From: Trichobilharzia regenti
Taxonomy: Eukaryota; Platyhelminthes; Trematoda; Strigeidida; Schistosomatidae
Direction: 5' to 3'
Assembly: GCA_944472135.2 (NCBI GenBank)
Contig: OX235270.1
Span: forward strand, 123,389,946 to 123,453,945
Length of the DNA: 64,000 bases
The notes beneath the pieces are model-generated. The model was not told where the DNA came from and ran no database searches. It saw nothing but the letters and a program-made list of their open reading frames with translations. Below, in pieces: positions 34,950 to 45,885 of the stretch (positions are counted from its first letter, which is position 1; each line of letters opens with the position of its first letter). A program made the translations under genes and the position numbers.

Positions 34950-35298
34950 TTCTACTGAACACTTCTGATATTACACAACCTCAGTCTAAACTCACTAATC
35001 TTCATCCTCGCCATTACAATACAATTATGCTTGACTATTTTGCAATATTTTGATGATGTAGACACAACACAAACTAATTTTTACACTTGTACTATATTTG
35101 ACAAACTGAATGTCCACGCATACACATACACACACACACACACACAAACAGCTATTCATAATTGCGATTGTACAGGTGAGTGAGTGAATCTGCTTAAAAG
35201 AGACTCTTCGCTGAACAGTTTGTTCTAATTTCCAATCGCGATATGTGCTATCTCGTAGGTTCCCATTTATATCTGATCATATATTTGACCACCAAATC
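34950..35298 (+). repeat. Short internal repeat X, left copy in F1
   Basis: It shares TTCTACTGAACACTTCTGAT through a CA microsatellite (about 35,125-35,145) to TTTGACCACCAAATC with 41,095-41,440, in direct orientation about 6.1 kb apart. The inverted block R ends at 35,296, the right edge of this repeat. Confidence 0.9.
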
Positions 35299-36049
35299 TT
35301 ATTCTTACCTTCTAAAATAACTAACTGGCCATTCATTTCAATTAGGCCAAAAATTGTCATCGTGATAACTCATGTATATTATGAGCATGCAGTTGACGAA
35401 AATCCTATGGAATAAAATGAATTCAACTTATTCTGCGAAAGCTACTCTCTCGTATTATTCACGTCTATCAAGAGAACTAACTGCATGAAAGCTGACTTTG
35501 TTTTCGTGTCTAGTCATAAACGTTTGCTCAACGAGGCTGGAAAGGGAGCTCTACTTAAACAACACGCACTCATCAGGAATTCTGAGGTAATAATCCGACA
35601 TCATGAAAGCTTACTATTTTCCTAATCTAAACGTATGAAATGACGATAGTCACATAACTACTAACTTGACATCACGTTCGGTCTTTCCTATGTGGCTGTT
35701 TTAAGCCAAAGCATAATTGTTATTACTAGTTCATCGTAGTCTCAATAACAGGATTGTAATCCCACGAAACACGACTCCTTCACGATACACGAAAGCGACA
35801 TCAATTTCAAGAAAGCTATTTTCTGCTTTCGGAACTCTTATCTTAAAACACTAAGCTGACCTGATAGATTCACACAAACATCAAGATACGGCGAATTAAG
35901 AAGACCGGATTAATCTGAAAATATTTATTACAAATTAAATAGAAGTACTAATTAATCTAAATAGTGTAAAACATGAAAGAGCATTAGACAGTTAGTGAAA
36001 CTGTGAATACTTCATTTACATAAATACAACATGTAACAAACAGCCTCCT
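35299..36049. other. Intergenic part of F1 downstream of the histidine-rich gene
   Basis: It contains the AATAAA signal of the gene (35,924-35,929, minus). No other gene was recognised. Confidence 0.5.
35924..35929 (-). terminator. Polyadenylation signal AATAAA of the histidine-rich gene (F1)
   Basis: AATAAA on minus, about 120 bases after the stop codon, preserved at the matching place in R (52,043-52,048) and F2 (56,741-56,746). Confidence 0.7.
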
Positions 36050-36265
36050 CTAATGAGTGGTCGACTTCGTAGTATGATGGTGTGGCGCTTGTGTGGTTAG
36101 ATTGGTCTGATGATGTGCATGGTGGTCGCCGTGGTGAGAGTGGTTGTGATGATGACTTTGATTGTAATCACCATGGTCATCAGTGTGATCTGGATGATGA
36201 TGTGTACGCACCACACTCAGAATACAGAGGGTCAAACACAGTAGGCTGAATACTTTGACAAACAT
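36050..36265 (-). CDS. Secreted histidine-rich peptide, copy in F1
   Basis: A single exon encodes 71 residues. Residues 1-21 form a signal peptide (MFVKVFSLLCLTLCILSVVR core, hydrophobic 5-19), with likely cleavage near T21. The mature part is 50 residues with 19 histidines (38%), in HHH, HHxHH and DHxD patterns at 22-52. A Thr-rich tail at 54-70 follows, with N-glycosylation sequons at N35, N41 and N55. No cysteine remains after cleavage. A TATA box lies 49 bases upstream of the ATG and AATAAA about 120 bases downstream, so the unit looks complete and intronless. The protein is predicted to be the same in all three copies. I do not recognise a named family. Metal or haem binding is an inference from composition. 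It resembles in style the small secreted gut, gland or egg peptides of blood flukes, but that is unproven. Confidence 0.85.
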   Translation of the reverse strand: MFVKVFSLLCLTLCILSVVRTHHHPDHTDDHGDYNQSHHHNHSHHGDHHAHHQTNLTTQAPHHHTTKSTTH

Positions 36266-36313
36266 GATATCCGTTATTCAGATAAACGACATTGATGCAT
36301 GGAGATGTGGACG

Positions 36314-36321
36314 TTTATATA
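36314..36321 (-). promoter_or_regulatory. TATA box of the histidine-rich gene (F1)
   Basis: TATATAAA on minus. With a start of transcription some 30 bases downstream, the 5' UTR would be about 26 bases. The same box stands at 51,651-51,658 and 57,131-57,138. Confidence 0.75.
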
Positions 36322-37624
36322 CACTTGTGAAGTTCTCAAAATTTATTCTGAGTGGTTCAAATTCATAGACTAGATCAATAGTTTATCAAGCCACCAATGA
36401 TTTCACTCTTATAATCATTAGGTCAAATATAGTCAAACTATCACAACTAGGCCGGGTCACAACCGCATGACCCATAACTATTATTGAATGGCTAGTTTGA
36501 TTTCACTGGTTACGACTTTACTAAATGAAATGTAAAGATGAATTCAGACATAAGCACAAGTAGTTTTATAATCATAGGAAGGCCTATTCAAATACAACGA
36601 CAGTTACAAAAGCATCAACAAAATATTAGTTCATGCGTGTAATTATTATGTGAGTGCAGCTATCTAGTCGTGTCGCAAAAGCGAAGAGGAGAAAATGAAA
36701 TGAAATTTTCTCTGGAGGTGAAATATGAAAGCATTAGTGCTCACCAAGATAGTTGCAAGTGAGTAATAGTCTTCGTTTGAACTCACAATTCAAATCTCAC
36801 CTTGTGAGAAAGTTTGATATAAGCGTGAGGTGCTCTGCCTCTTAACCATCTTGAGGGTTTTTTGTCATATTTTCTGCTTATTATCATACAACATAAATAC
36901 TCTACCCCATAATTCTCTGATGTCTGTTTCACTTCAAAAACTAAATGTTTGTTTGTCGAAAACGTATAACAGTTCTATCCACGTTCGTTATTCAAGCTGT
37001 TACTTAAATGAAGTCCTTTTCAGTGTTGGATTTCTCAAAATTTAAGACAAACTATTGAAACATAGCAAGATGGTATATACTGTTGACTGATGTGAACAGT
37101 TGGCAACTGTCCACTTCAAACTGTGATGCTTGATGGCCAAATCTAAGCGATTTAAACACTGAATTGCGCTTTCATTCGTTTTAAGTACAGCTCATCAATG
37201 GTGTAGATGGTTGCATCCAGCTAAGACTGGCGAATCAGTTTTAACTACAGAAATTTTGTTTATTTACCTGAGCAAACTGGTAGTACATAAAATCAGGTTC
37301 CATGGGAAATCAAAGTAAGTGATTCAGAGAAGCTACTCTTTTCAATACACATACGTAAATATTTGGAAATGATGAGAATTACAACAAAGTAGTTGTGATT
37401 GTAATCACGGCTAAGCAACAAGTGACAAAATAGATTGTGTGGAATGTATAAATCATAGATAGGGGTTTTGAATTTAGAGGACTAGGAGGCAGAAGAAACA
37501 TTACGTAACAGTGTGTGAATTCCTATAAGATAACACCAGAAAAAGTTAGAAGTGAAAATAATAATAATACCAATAGAAATGATAGGTGGTAGATACACAG
37601 ATTAACTGAACAAAGCGAAAAATA
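36322..37624. other. F1 region upstream of the histidine-rich gene
   Basis: No convincing gene. The 71-codon plus frame at 36,830-37,045 recurs in R and F2 only because the DNA is duplicated; its composition is that of AT-rich DNA. The minus strand at 36,780-36,850 has a weak tRNA-like head (TTAAGAGGCAGAGCACCTCA). Confidence 0.5.
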
Positions 37625-37952
37625 GCATTATTTAATTCAATTTTAGATTTTCCTGTCGATTGATTGGCCCAAAGTGCTCGGTCTCAGGTTGACGTGTCGG
37701 CTTCTTGTGCAGACGCTTCGACGATGTCTGAGCAAGTAATTCGAAGTTAATTAGTGGATGGTGACTAGCAGTGGAATCCAGGATGCGCATTTCGTCCTAT
37801 TTGGGACTCGTCATATGGATTTACCTGCATTTTCCAGCTAGTGATGATGTTCCCACCGAGGCTCAAACCCAGTCCTCATATTTTCAAACGTCAAAAAGTT
37901 ATCCACTAGACCATTTGGGCCATAAGAGCCGCCTCTTATGCAACGAGTCATA
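37625..37952 (-). repeat. Sm-alpha-like SINE, full length (F1)
   Basis: Read on minus: tRNA-like head (CCCAAATGGTCTAGTGGATA as box A region; GGGTTTGAGCCTC as box B), hammerhead body, then a 3' part with AGACATCGTCGAAGCGTCTG, ending at GAAAATCTAAAATTGAATTA. A second, divergent tRNA-like head (GTGGCACAAGTGGTCTGGTG) starts just right of it at 37,976 on plus. Confidence 0.88.
37776..37820 (-). ncRNA. Hammerhead ribozyme motif, core-mutated (F1)
   Basis: On minus: ATCC, ATGACGAG, GTCC/GGAC stem II, GAAA, a short GC stem III, triplet ATC, then CTGGAT. The first core base is A instead of C, exactly as in the 21.4-kb copy. The cleavage triplet is ATC, which still fits NUH. It is probably inactive. 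Confidence 0.75.
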
Positions 37953-38792
37953 TTAATTATTTAATTTTAATTCTCGTGGCACAAGTGGTCTGGTGGATAA
38001 CGCTTTGACGCTTAAAACAAAACATATACCGAATGTGAGGTGCAGGTGATGGAATTAGGATTCATTTTCAATCGATGGGTACAAAACTATGAAATTCCGT
38101 GTGCTGACCATTCCATGGCAGCTTTGTGTTAATCGATCTCCTCAGGTTTCCGTCAGTCTCGTTTCCTATTTCAAGAGGGAATTTTACTGAAGGATGGCAA
38201 GTACTGCGTTTACTTTCCTAGTATATATTTTTCAAATCACACTGATCATTACAAATAAAATAAAGGTGTCACCTACACGTCTCTTATACAGTTGGAAACT
38301 CCTGATTGGTGATTTCAGTTAACCATTTTCTAGGCTAGTCATAAATCAGATTTGTCACCTGCAACCATCAGTCTAACACTCTGTTAAATAAATTCATAGA
38401 GGTCAAATGTGTTAATCTTAATTAACTTTAATGATGAACACTTCTCGTATTAGCTTTTATTTGACCTAATATTATAATTTGAATGCCAATCAGATGAAAA
38501 GTCATGCACTTGACACAATTTCATTTCGAAAGATGGAAGTATACTAATTAGGTGTATTGAAGTAAGTGTTTATTTAACACACTAGAATGTATACATCAAT
38601 CACTGTTTTTCAAAATTTAATAAAGTAGAATCGTGATAGTCTGTTGAATGATTTCTGCTAGTGCATCTTAAATAATAATACTGCGACTACTAATGCAATT
38701 TGGGTGAGTGTTTGTTGGTCAAGTTATTACTTCACATAATAAAACAGAAGTATTTAAATAAGTACAAGCCTTTATGATGAGATGAATGAATA

Positions 38793-38909
38793 TTTCAAGT
38801 ATCTGCTTTGTGGGGATTTTGTTTGATTGTATGGAGGATTTCATCATCAGCTCATGATGAAATCCTCCATACAATCATACAAAATCTCTTTAAAACCAAT
38901 ACTTGAAAA
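38793..38909. repeat. Near-palindrome of element C tails (F1)
   Basis: Arms of about 55 bases (38,793-38,847 and 38,854-38,909) share GTATGGAGGATTTCATCAT and its complement around a 6-base spacer CAGCTC (38,848-38,853). In F2 the spacer is the reverse complement, GAGCTG. Confidence 0.9.
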
Positions 38910-39290
38910 TAAAACTGATTTCCACTGGCAACTGACCCTAATCAGGCAGTTAACCTGGGGTTCTAGTGGGAAGCCGTGACCAGTAGGGTATAGCCCCTTG
39001 GAGATGGGGCAGTAACTCATCGAAGAAGACATTGCGAAATGATTGAGCTATGTCGTGAATTGACAGTTGTTAGAATTCAAGGACCATTAGATCGTGTCTC
39101 AGTGGTTTAACAGGGCACGAGTTAGCTCGCCTTATTACCAGAAGGTCCTGGGTCCGAACCCTGGCGTTAGGTGCATACTCCTGAGACGGAGTTCCAAACT
39201 ACGATGAAATAGCTGTCCTGTACTCCCAGGTTTTCAAGTGGTTCTCTAACTGATGTCAGCTCATGATGAAATACTCCATGTAGTCGAATA
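38854..39290 (+). repeat. Element C copy, long form (F1)
   Basis: It has the long-form 5' region (GGGTATAGCCCCTTGG), a tRNA-like head (CTCAGTGGTTTAACAGGGC; box B GGGTCCGAACCC) and a decayed hammerhead-like body (TACTCCTGAGACGGAGTTCC, CGATGAAATAGCTGTCCTG). It ends with TGATGTCAGCTCATGATGAA. Confidence 0.82.
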
Positions 39291-41094
39291 AATATTTGCT
39301 TTGATCATTTCTATAAGTTATAAAATTATGTACATCGATTCCAAATGACAGAAACGGACAAATGGTATTCAGATCGCTAGTGGTTTCTAATGTTTGACAT
39401 AAACTATCTCCAACTATTCATATGCGTATTTAGTAGGTGTATCGCGTTGCCTGCTTCGACTTTCTATCTTAGTATCATTTGCAGTGTCAAGTAGGTGATA
39501 TACTGTTATCTAGATATTTTGGGTTTTATACGGTAACCTTAGTGACCTTTCATCTGGGTGTTACTAAATCCCAGTCCTGAGTGATTAAAAGTTTTTCCAT
39601 TTCCATTGGAAACTGGATGATTATGTAGTTGGTGAACACTTTCTTAGTGAACATTTACATCGAAGTATTTTTCTTTCTACGACCGTTCTGTATTCTCCTG
39701 GTTTATGAACTCAATTTCCATATCTCTACCATATGGGATATCGTGCATTTCATGTCTGATTTACTTATCTGCATCAACTACTTCAGTCATTTAATTGCTG
39801 TGTGAACTTTGTTGCATGGTTGGGTTTTGGTTGATTGTGTCATCTATCTGTCATCATCAGAACTATTTCTTACTTAACACTCAGACTAAAACAATCGATC
39901 CTTATAAGTTTTTCTCTGTTAACGTGTTTGGTCGACACGCATTTCTGATATGGATATTACAATTCTTTGTCCTTCTGTTATCATGTGTATAGCCTTGTAG
40001 TTATTTTTCTTTCTTAGTTTAATCTAACTTCATGGCATTCCCACTTCAGTTTTGACCTTTGTGAATATGACCTTCACTGGTTATTTGAATCAATGGACTA
40101 CCATTTTTTATGAATTGCTGACTTTTGCAAGTAAAAGTCTTGTTTATGTTTATCTATTTACGAGAAGATCAATCCGTTAACTCAGTGAAGTATGACTGAT
40201 ATCTGCTATTCATCAATCCCTTGACTTATAGGATGGCTAGATTTGTCGCTGTAATACTGTTTTCATTTCGCAATAACTGCTCAGGAAATAGCGGCTTTAA
40301 TTTATTATTATTATTATTATTGAGTAGGGAAGTTTCCAGTTGCCCTGTTTATTTCTTATCTAGCATTTATTCTCTCTGAACAACTGTGCAATACATTCTG
40401 AGGTATTTTAGTACACGTAATTGTTATTCCTTTGTTCATTTTTCAGCTGTACTTTGCTGGGTGCGCAGGAGTGACACCTATGTAATGGATGGAGATTGAA
40501 AGTAAGGCGAAAATCTGTGCTACTGTAGGATCCAAACCAGTTCTCTAACAACTCAGTTACGATACCCAACCACCAATCAATTCATAGTTTTATTGAAATC
40601 ATATCTGGGTAGTGTCGAGATTTTAGTGTGAACACATGCTGTCTTACTGTGCGTTACTCATCAAACTAGTCCCCTATATATTCTTCATTTACCTGTCACT
40701 TCTGGTCACTCTGAACAAAAAGGAGAGGAGCAGGTTGTTAATTAATGTAGAGACTATGTGAGATACTTCTTAGTTGAGGGACAGTTATTGATGAAGTGTG
40801 TGATGATCGACGGTGAAGTGAAAATCCCGATCAAAACAGGGTTCACACTAATGACCCTGGAATACTTATATAAAGCTTTTAGAAACTAACTAGAAGAAAA
40901 TAGCTCTCTTAAGTGTTCTTAACCTATTTGTGACACATTTTTATACATTCAGATAGTTTTTTCACAGATTATTACAGAGGCCAATTAATATAACTCGTAA
41001 TCACCCTTGGAAATTGAATTTTTCAGTCACTTCTTATAGTGACATTCACATCTTTTGCTTGTCTCCATGCTCTCTCCATGCATTAACACTCATA
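39291..41094. other. F1 region without a recognised gene
   Basis: A TTATTATTATTATTA run lies at about 40,305-40,321. A weak tRNA-like head on minus near 40,500-40,580 (AACTGAGTTGTTAGAGAAC, GGTTTGGATCC) suggests another SINE family. The 65-codon frame at 39,795-39,992 is AT-rich and unconvincing. Confidence 0.5.
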
Positions 41095-41440
41095 TTCTAC
41101 TGAACACTTCTGATATTACACAACCTCAGTCTAAACTCACTAATCTTCATCCTCGCCATTACAATACAATTATGCTTGACTATTTTGCAATATTTTGATG
41201 ATGTAGACACAACACAAACTAATTTTTACACTTGTACTATATTTGACAAACTGAATGTACACGCATACACATACACACACACACACACAAACAGCTATTC
41301 ATAATTGCGATTGTACAGGTGAGTGAGTGAATCTGCTCAAAGAGACTCTTCGCTGAACAGTTTGTTCTAATTTCCAATCGCGATATGTGCGATCTCGTAG
41401 GTTTCCCTTTATATCTGTTCATACATTTGACCATCGAATC
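41095..41440 (+). repeat. Short internal repeat X, right copy in F1
   Basis: Direct repeat of 34,950-35,298, including the CA microsatellite (about 41,268-41,289, shorter than in the F2 counterpart). Confidence 0.9.
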
Positions 41441-41704
41441 GATAATATGTAACTCGACATAGATCTGTGCATTCCATCCGGCTTGAGCATCATATTTTCA
41501 GTGTCGGAAGAGGTACACGTCACTGCCGAATAACCGTTGCATGGTTGGTTACACTGGCCTTCCTCGTCCGACTGAAGTGTATGGTGAGTGGTGTGATGTT
41601 GGAAGACACAACAATTTTCCAATCGTCTATTCGAGTGTTTCCGATTCCCTCTAGAAACTGAGTTAGCAATTAGTTAGACTGATCACAGGATTAAGCTAGA
41701 TATT

Positions 41705-41884
41705 ATGCTCTGCTCACGAGCTCCTTGGATAAGTTGTGTGCTGTGGTTTCTGGGAGTTGGAGGCTGTGTGGCCGATTCTCCTCTTAGTAGTGATGAGCTA
41801 TTACTTCCGTTGGAGAAGGCTGCCATCATTTTCTTCCATGACGATTGTGCTGTTGTCAACGTGTGCACATCGAACAGTAGATAG
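41705..41884 (+). CDS. Short open frame with signal-peptide-like start (F1)
   Basis: 59 codons from an ATG. The start reads MLCSRAPWISCVLWFLGVGG followed by CVADS, a plausible signal peptide and cleavage site. A short mature part follows with EKAAIIFFHDDCAVVNVC. I do not recognise it, and no TATA or poly(A) signal was placed with confidence. The minus strand over the same bases also has an open, His/Cys-containing reading, so the coding strand is uncertain. An identical-looking copy lies at 62,525-62,704. Confidence 0.2.
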   Translation: MLCSRAPWISCVLWFLGVGGCVADSPLSSDELLLPLEKAAIIFFHDDCAVVNVCTSNSR

Positions 41885-41978
41885 TGTGCCACTCAGAGCA
41901 ATACAACAATTTTGACCAACATGATTGTGATGATCAGTATGAGTGTGATTGGAATCTCCAATGGCAGCTTGTAATTAC

Positions 41979-42103
41979 GTGTGTGTGAAAGTCAACGCGT
42001 TGCTCGATAGAGACTAAGGGTGTTGTGGGATGTTGAGAGTTGACGTCATTCTGTACGAAGTCATGCATGATTTCTACTTCCGATGTGTATTTGAACACGT
42101 ATC
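41979..42103 (-). CDS. Possible exon of an unrecognised gene (F1)
   Basis: On minus a TTTCATATTCAG acceptor precedes an open frame (GYVFKYTSEVEIMHDFV, then SIEQRVDFHTH) that stops at a GTAATT donor. Just downstream on minus a different frame reads NHTHTDHHNHVGQ, and at 41,620-41,540 another reads QHHTTHHTLQSDEEGQC. Together these suggest a spliced His-containing secreted protein, possibly related to the histidine-rich peptide. The joining of these pieces is not established. The F2 counterpart is 62,799-62,923. Confidence 0.2.
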
Positions 42104-42137
42104 CTGAATATGAAATAATTGACTTGAATCAAGCTAT

Positions 42138-43153
42138 GACTTCCATATTTTCATCTCACAATCTCGTCTTCTTTTTATTATGGAGCATTTCACTGTCCTG
42201 CACGGAAGTCATTTTCGAGAATGATAGTCCGTAATTCGGACTGAAATTCAAATGTGCAGTAATTCAAGTGTCCCCGCCACGCATAACTCCACACGAACTT
42301 GCTTAATCACAATGAAAATTGCATCAGTAACTTCTTGCTGAATTCCCCTGTCTTGTGTAAGTAAGACATTTCACAGAATCATATAAATTGGAGGACCAAC
42401 GTTCTCATCATACTCTATGCAGGGTTGGATAAAGGGAAGCTGTAGGCCAGTTGAACTGGTCGTCAAAGAGGTTCGTTAAAACGCTTCAGCTGTCTTCCAT
42501 GAGAATGTGCCAAGAAAGTGAAGGAGAGCTATGAATTGACACCGTCAAAACTCAGTGAAGTAACACAACTGAAATAAAAATGAATTTATCACTATGAAAC
42601 GATTGACAATCGTTTCTGATTGAGTTCACAAGACGAGTTTACACAGTTTATGCACTATGTAGCTGACTGTTAATAGTTTTTTTTTATTCGACTATCTTGA
42701 CTGATTTTGTGAAGCAGTCGTTTATGGCTTGAATATCTTCCCGGATAGCTAGAAATTATAAGCGTGACCATAACATAATAGTGGTCACTGTTGACAAGTT
42801 ACAATGCTAGCTGTTACCAACAGTACAACGAAATGATAAACGTCTTGAACTGAAGAAATTTTAGAGAACTCCTATTTCAGTGTTGTACTGCATTTGATAA
42901 ATTTATATCTGCAGATTTCGATTACTGTGAAACTCCGTACTGAAAAGCACCGGCTGACCTGTTCACTAAACAATGAACACCACTTCCGGAGATCATACTT
43001 CCGTGATTGGAGATCGTGTATGACCGAATCTAATGTTCCCTACAAGCTGTTAAATAGTCATGTTTACATGTCAATATTCTAATCCTTATTCTCCCCAGAT
43101 TCTCCTTTCAGCGTTTTGTGCGGTGCTTGTCTTGGTTCTCCTAATGGACCATT
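42138..43153. other. F1 region without a recognised gene
   Basis: A stretch with a TTTCAG-type acceptor near 42,571 (minus) has no long frame behind it. Nothing supportable is seen. Confidence 0.4.
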
Positions 43154-43405
43154 TTATTCATTCAAGTATATAATACAAATAACATCTACATTGATCAAAT
43201 GTACCGGCATTTCTTCGTAATATCTCATCAATAATTTGCAACGATGCATTACCGGAGGCGACAATGGAGGCGGATCCATTTGCATTGGATTGTGTGAACT
43301 TTGCAGTATCAAATCCGTTGACCATGGTGTTTGCACGTCAATTCTACAAAATATTTGCTGAAAGAATTGTGGGAGATGTTCTGTTTGCATGACAACAAGC
43401 CCCAT
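43154..43405 (-). CDS. Unrecognised 83-codon open frame
   Basis: Reads MGLVVMQTEHLPQFFQQIF, MQMDPPPLSPPVMHRCKLL and MRYYEEMPVHLINVDVI. Its composition is less AT-biased than the surroundings. The plus strand is also open here (63 codons, 43,201-43,392, with MEADPFALDCVNFAVSNPL), so strand and reality are uncertain. No domain was recognised. Only the last few codons have an F2 counterpart, because the window ends. Confidence 0.22.
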   Translation of the reverse strand: MGLVVMQTEHLPQFFQQIFCRIDVQTPWSTDLILQSSHNPMQMDPPPLSPPVMHRCKLLMRYYEEMPVHLINVDVICIIYLNE

Positions 43406-45477
43406 CAATATGAATTCTAGTCATCATCGCTCTGGTGGAATAAAACCACACTGCTCTTCAGCACCTCAATGACTTCCACGGAATACGGAAAACCTATCTC
43501 TTTGGGTGTGTGACTCACACAATTCCTTTCACAATCCTCCTATTTGACATGTTCATTGAACAGGACAGGTAATTTGTGTACATGTACATGGTAGGTTAAA
43601 GACTACAAATCTGTAATGTAGTAGGGAGTCGGGAGCACTTGATTTCCGTCAAGATGTCTCAGGTTGAGAGAAATTTCAAAATGCCATGAAAAGGAGAATT
43701 ATCAATCTAATTCCATGCAATGTCTGTTGGAGATGAATCGTAGCATATTCACCTAAGGCAAGATAGCTTATGGGTAGAGCAGTTTCAACGAAGACACGAA
43801 CAGTTCACATAATTGAAACTGTAAGCCACTAATTATATTGACGAAAATAAGACATCTTTATGAAGTGAGTGCATCCCATCTGGTCAGTTAGGCGTCCTGA
43901 TAGGAAAATCAGCTATGAATCACCCGTACGTGCAGGACACCTCACTGCGTTAAGCAGTTCTATCGGTAGGACACGATTTCACAAACAGATTATCTTACAT
44001 TTATCACGACAAAACGAGGAAAATTAATGAACAATTTTGCTAAAGTCGCACTGAACACCTTCATATTAATAATCACATTTCACAATTTACAACAATAATA
44101 TTCTTAGACAAAAACAGAAATCCGAGTAAAATTATCAAGGGAGAAATAATGGAAGAAAGGAAATCAAATTCTCATTCAATTTTCAATTTGAAACTTCAGG
44201 TGTGATTGCAAATCCACACAACTGACAAGATGAAGATAATTACACTGTATCGATGGTAACACACGCCAGATACAAAGAAAGACAATACGGTTAATAGACT
44301 GTTCAACAAAGACAAACAACACCTCTACTGGATTTATGAAGGTGAAAGGAATAATAGTTCAAATTTTCCCAGCCTCCAACTTACAAGTCTCAATCATTCG
44401 AACATGTGTGCGTTGAACACCACTATCCAACTGATTGTAACTTTCGAATATCACAGTAATCTATCAGCATATGCAGCAGTTCACATTATTCAGTCCAAAG
44501 TCACTAATATTAGTAAGCGGATTAGCGGCTCTAGGGCTTTCTCATCGCTGCGATGGAGGACCACTTCATCGGGCTCAAAGCAGATTATTTGGTAAAGTCT
44601 CCAATCCAGATGAAGCTATGTTGCTAACAATGTCATCGATCGGAATTCAAATTCTGTAGTATCCAGACCATGAAAAACACGCTAAATGAATTAGTATTGA
44701 AGTGATTGTCGACACTGGATCTAGCTATCCTCTATCTTGAGGATGAAACTCACTTACCAAATGAATGAGACTCACACACTAGTATTACACTGGTAGGGAA
44801 GGACAGGTCGAGTAGTCAGAGAATCACGTAACTCTAATTAACAAATATCCGATCATCTAAATTTTAATACCAGTCATTTTCAACCTTATCGCACAATGTT
44901 CGTCACATCTCATCATCACTAAACAATTTCGCTAAGTCAACCCTCACTCTACTTGAAAGGAAGGCTGAATACAAGTTAATAATCCTATCCGAAAGCAATT
45001 GCTCTTCTATAATCTAGTACCCTACAAAATATACATTGAGAATTTCGGCCAAACATTCTTGATGCATAGCTGTAAATATGGTTCTATTGATTACAGAAAT
45101 TCATCATCATGCTCAAACACGATAAACTGTGAGTTCACAACAAACTACAGTTTACATGCTGAGTGACAAGTGTCCCACTGCATAACGAGGCTATCACTGA
45201 TCGATTTCCAGACACCAATCAGTATGTCAGAGAGTATAAAGTAGACCGAACAGGGTAACGTTAACAAACCAGGTGTGAAGAGATCACTCGAGACTCATGC
45301 AGTTGCCGAATTGAATTGAATTGAATCGAATTGAGTTGTCCTGTGTGAATTAACAGAAGTAGCACGTAAATGAGCTTACCTACCAGACATAAAGACGCCT
45401 GAGGAGAAACTCTTTTCGACACGTTTCTAAACTGTCTAATTTAACTCCACACAAGCTAAGACAAGTGAGACAATTTG
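43406..45477. other. 2-kb spacer between F1 and R
   Basis: Single-copy in this window. Short overlapping frames near 44,404-44,659 read either way and match nothing I know. A TTGAATTGAATCGAATTGAG run lies near 45,311-45,336. Confidence 0.45.
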
Positions 45478-45885
45478 ATGTTTGGTCACGAAAATATCCG
45501 GTTGCATGCTGCTTCCGATCGGCTGAAAAGATTGAAACTTCATCTTGACAAAAAAACAAATCCAATCCGTGTGATCAAGTACACGGAGGCTGAGACAGGG
45601 ACACTTTCTCATAGTGTGAATATTAGTATCAACAAGCAAGCCAATGAAGAAGCCAACACAGTTCACAGTGAAAACGAAAAGTCAGTCGTTACTATTAACT
45701 GCAGCATGGCAACAAAACTGACAATGCTGCATGAAGTAGAAAACCAACTGAAATCCCATGCATCACTTATTCACGAAAAGAAATCACATGATACAAAAGA
45801 GATTAGAATTGACTGTGAAACAACTCTAGTGCCAAATATACCTATGCTTCAATATTTCTCCCGCCAAACCAGAACCAACGTTTGA
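45478..45885 (+). CDS. Unrecognised 135-codon open frame in the F1-R spacer
   Basis: Starts MFGHENIRLHAASDRLKRL. It is hydrophilic and Lys/Glu/Asn-rich in the middle (VNISINKQANEEANTVHSEN) and ends LQYFSRQTRTNV. It has no signal peptide, membrane segment or known motif. It is the longest clean frame outside the retroelements. A stop lies four codons before the ATG. It could be a host exon, an unrecognised transposon ORF, or chance. Confidence 0.3.
   Translation: MFGHENIRLHAASDRLKRLKLHLDKKTNPIRVIKYTEAETGTLSHSVNISINKQANEEANTVHSENEKSVVTINCSMATKLTMLHEVENQLKSHASLIHEKKSHDTKEIRIDCETTLVPNIPMLQYFSRQTRTNV

Larger units (their letters stand above)
33564..43182 (+). repeat. Segmental duplication block F1
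   Basis: It matches F2 (54,383-64,000) collinearly with offsets of 20,814-20,820 through the whole visible length, with only scattered substitutions and small indels. Its part 35,296-40,661 recurs inverted in R, and its part 36,531-38,080 recurs in F3. The right limit is set by the window end, because F2 is cut there, so the block may be longer. Confidence 0.95.

Noticed and set aside
35125..35145. CA run as a Z-DNA or regulatory element
   Set aside because: It is a length-variable microsatellite inside repeat X; nothing else supports a function.
36830..37045. 71-codon frame conserved in F1, R and F2 as a gene
   Set aside because: Conservation is explained by the DNA duplication. The product has the Leu/Ser/Cys/Asn bias of AT-rich noncoding DNA, and no promoter or signal was placed.
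37771..37956. 61-codon frame repeated four times as a protein family
   Set aside because: It is the antisense reading of the Sm-alpha-like SINE, including its hammerhead and tRNA head.
39795..39992. 65-codon hydrophobic frame in three copies
   Set aside because: Same reason: duplicated DNA, AT-driven hydrophobic composition, no supporting signals.
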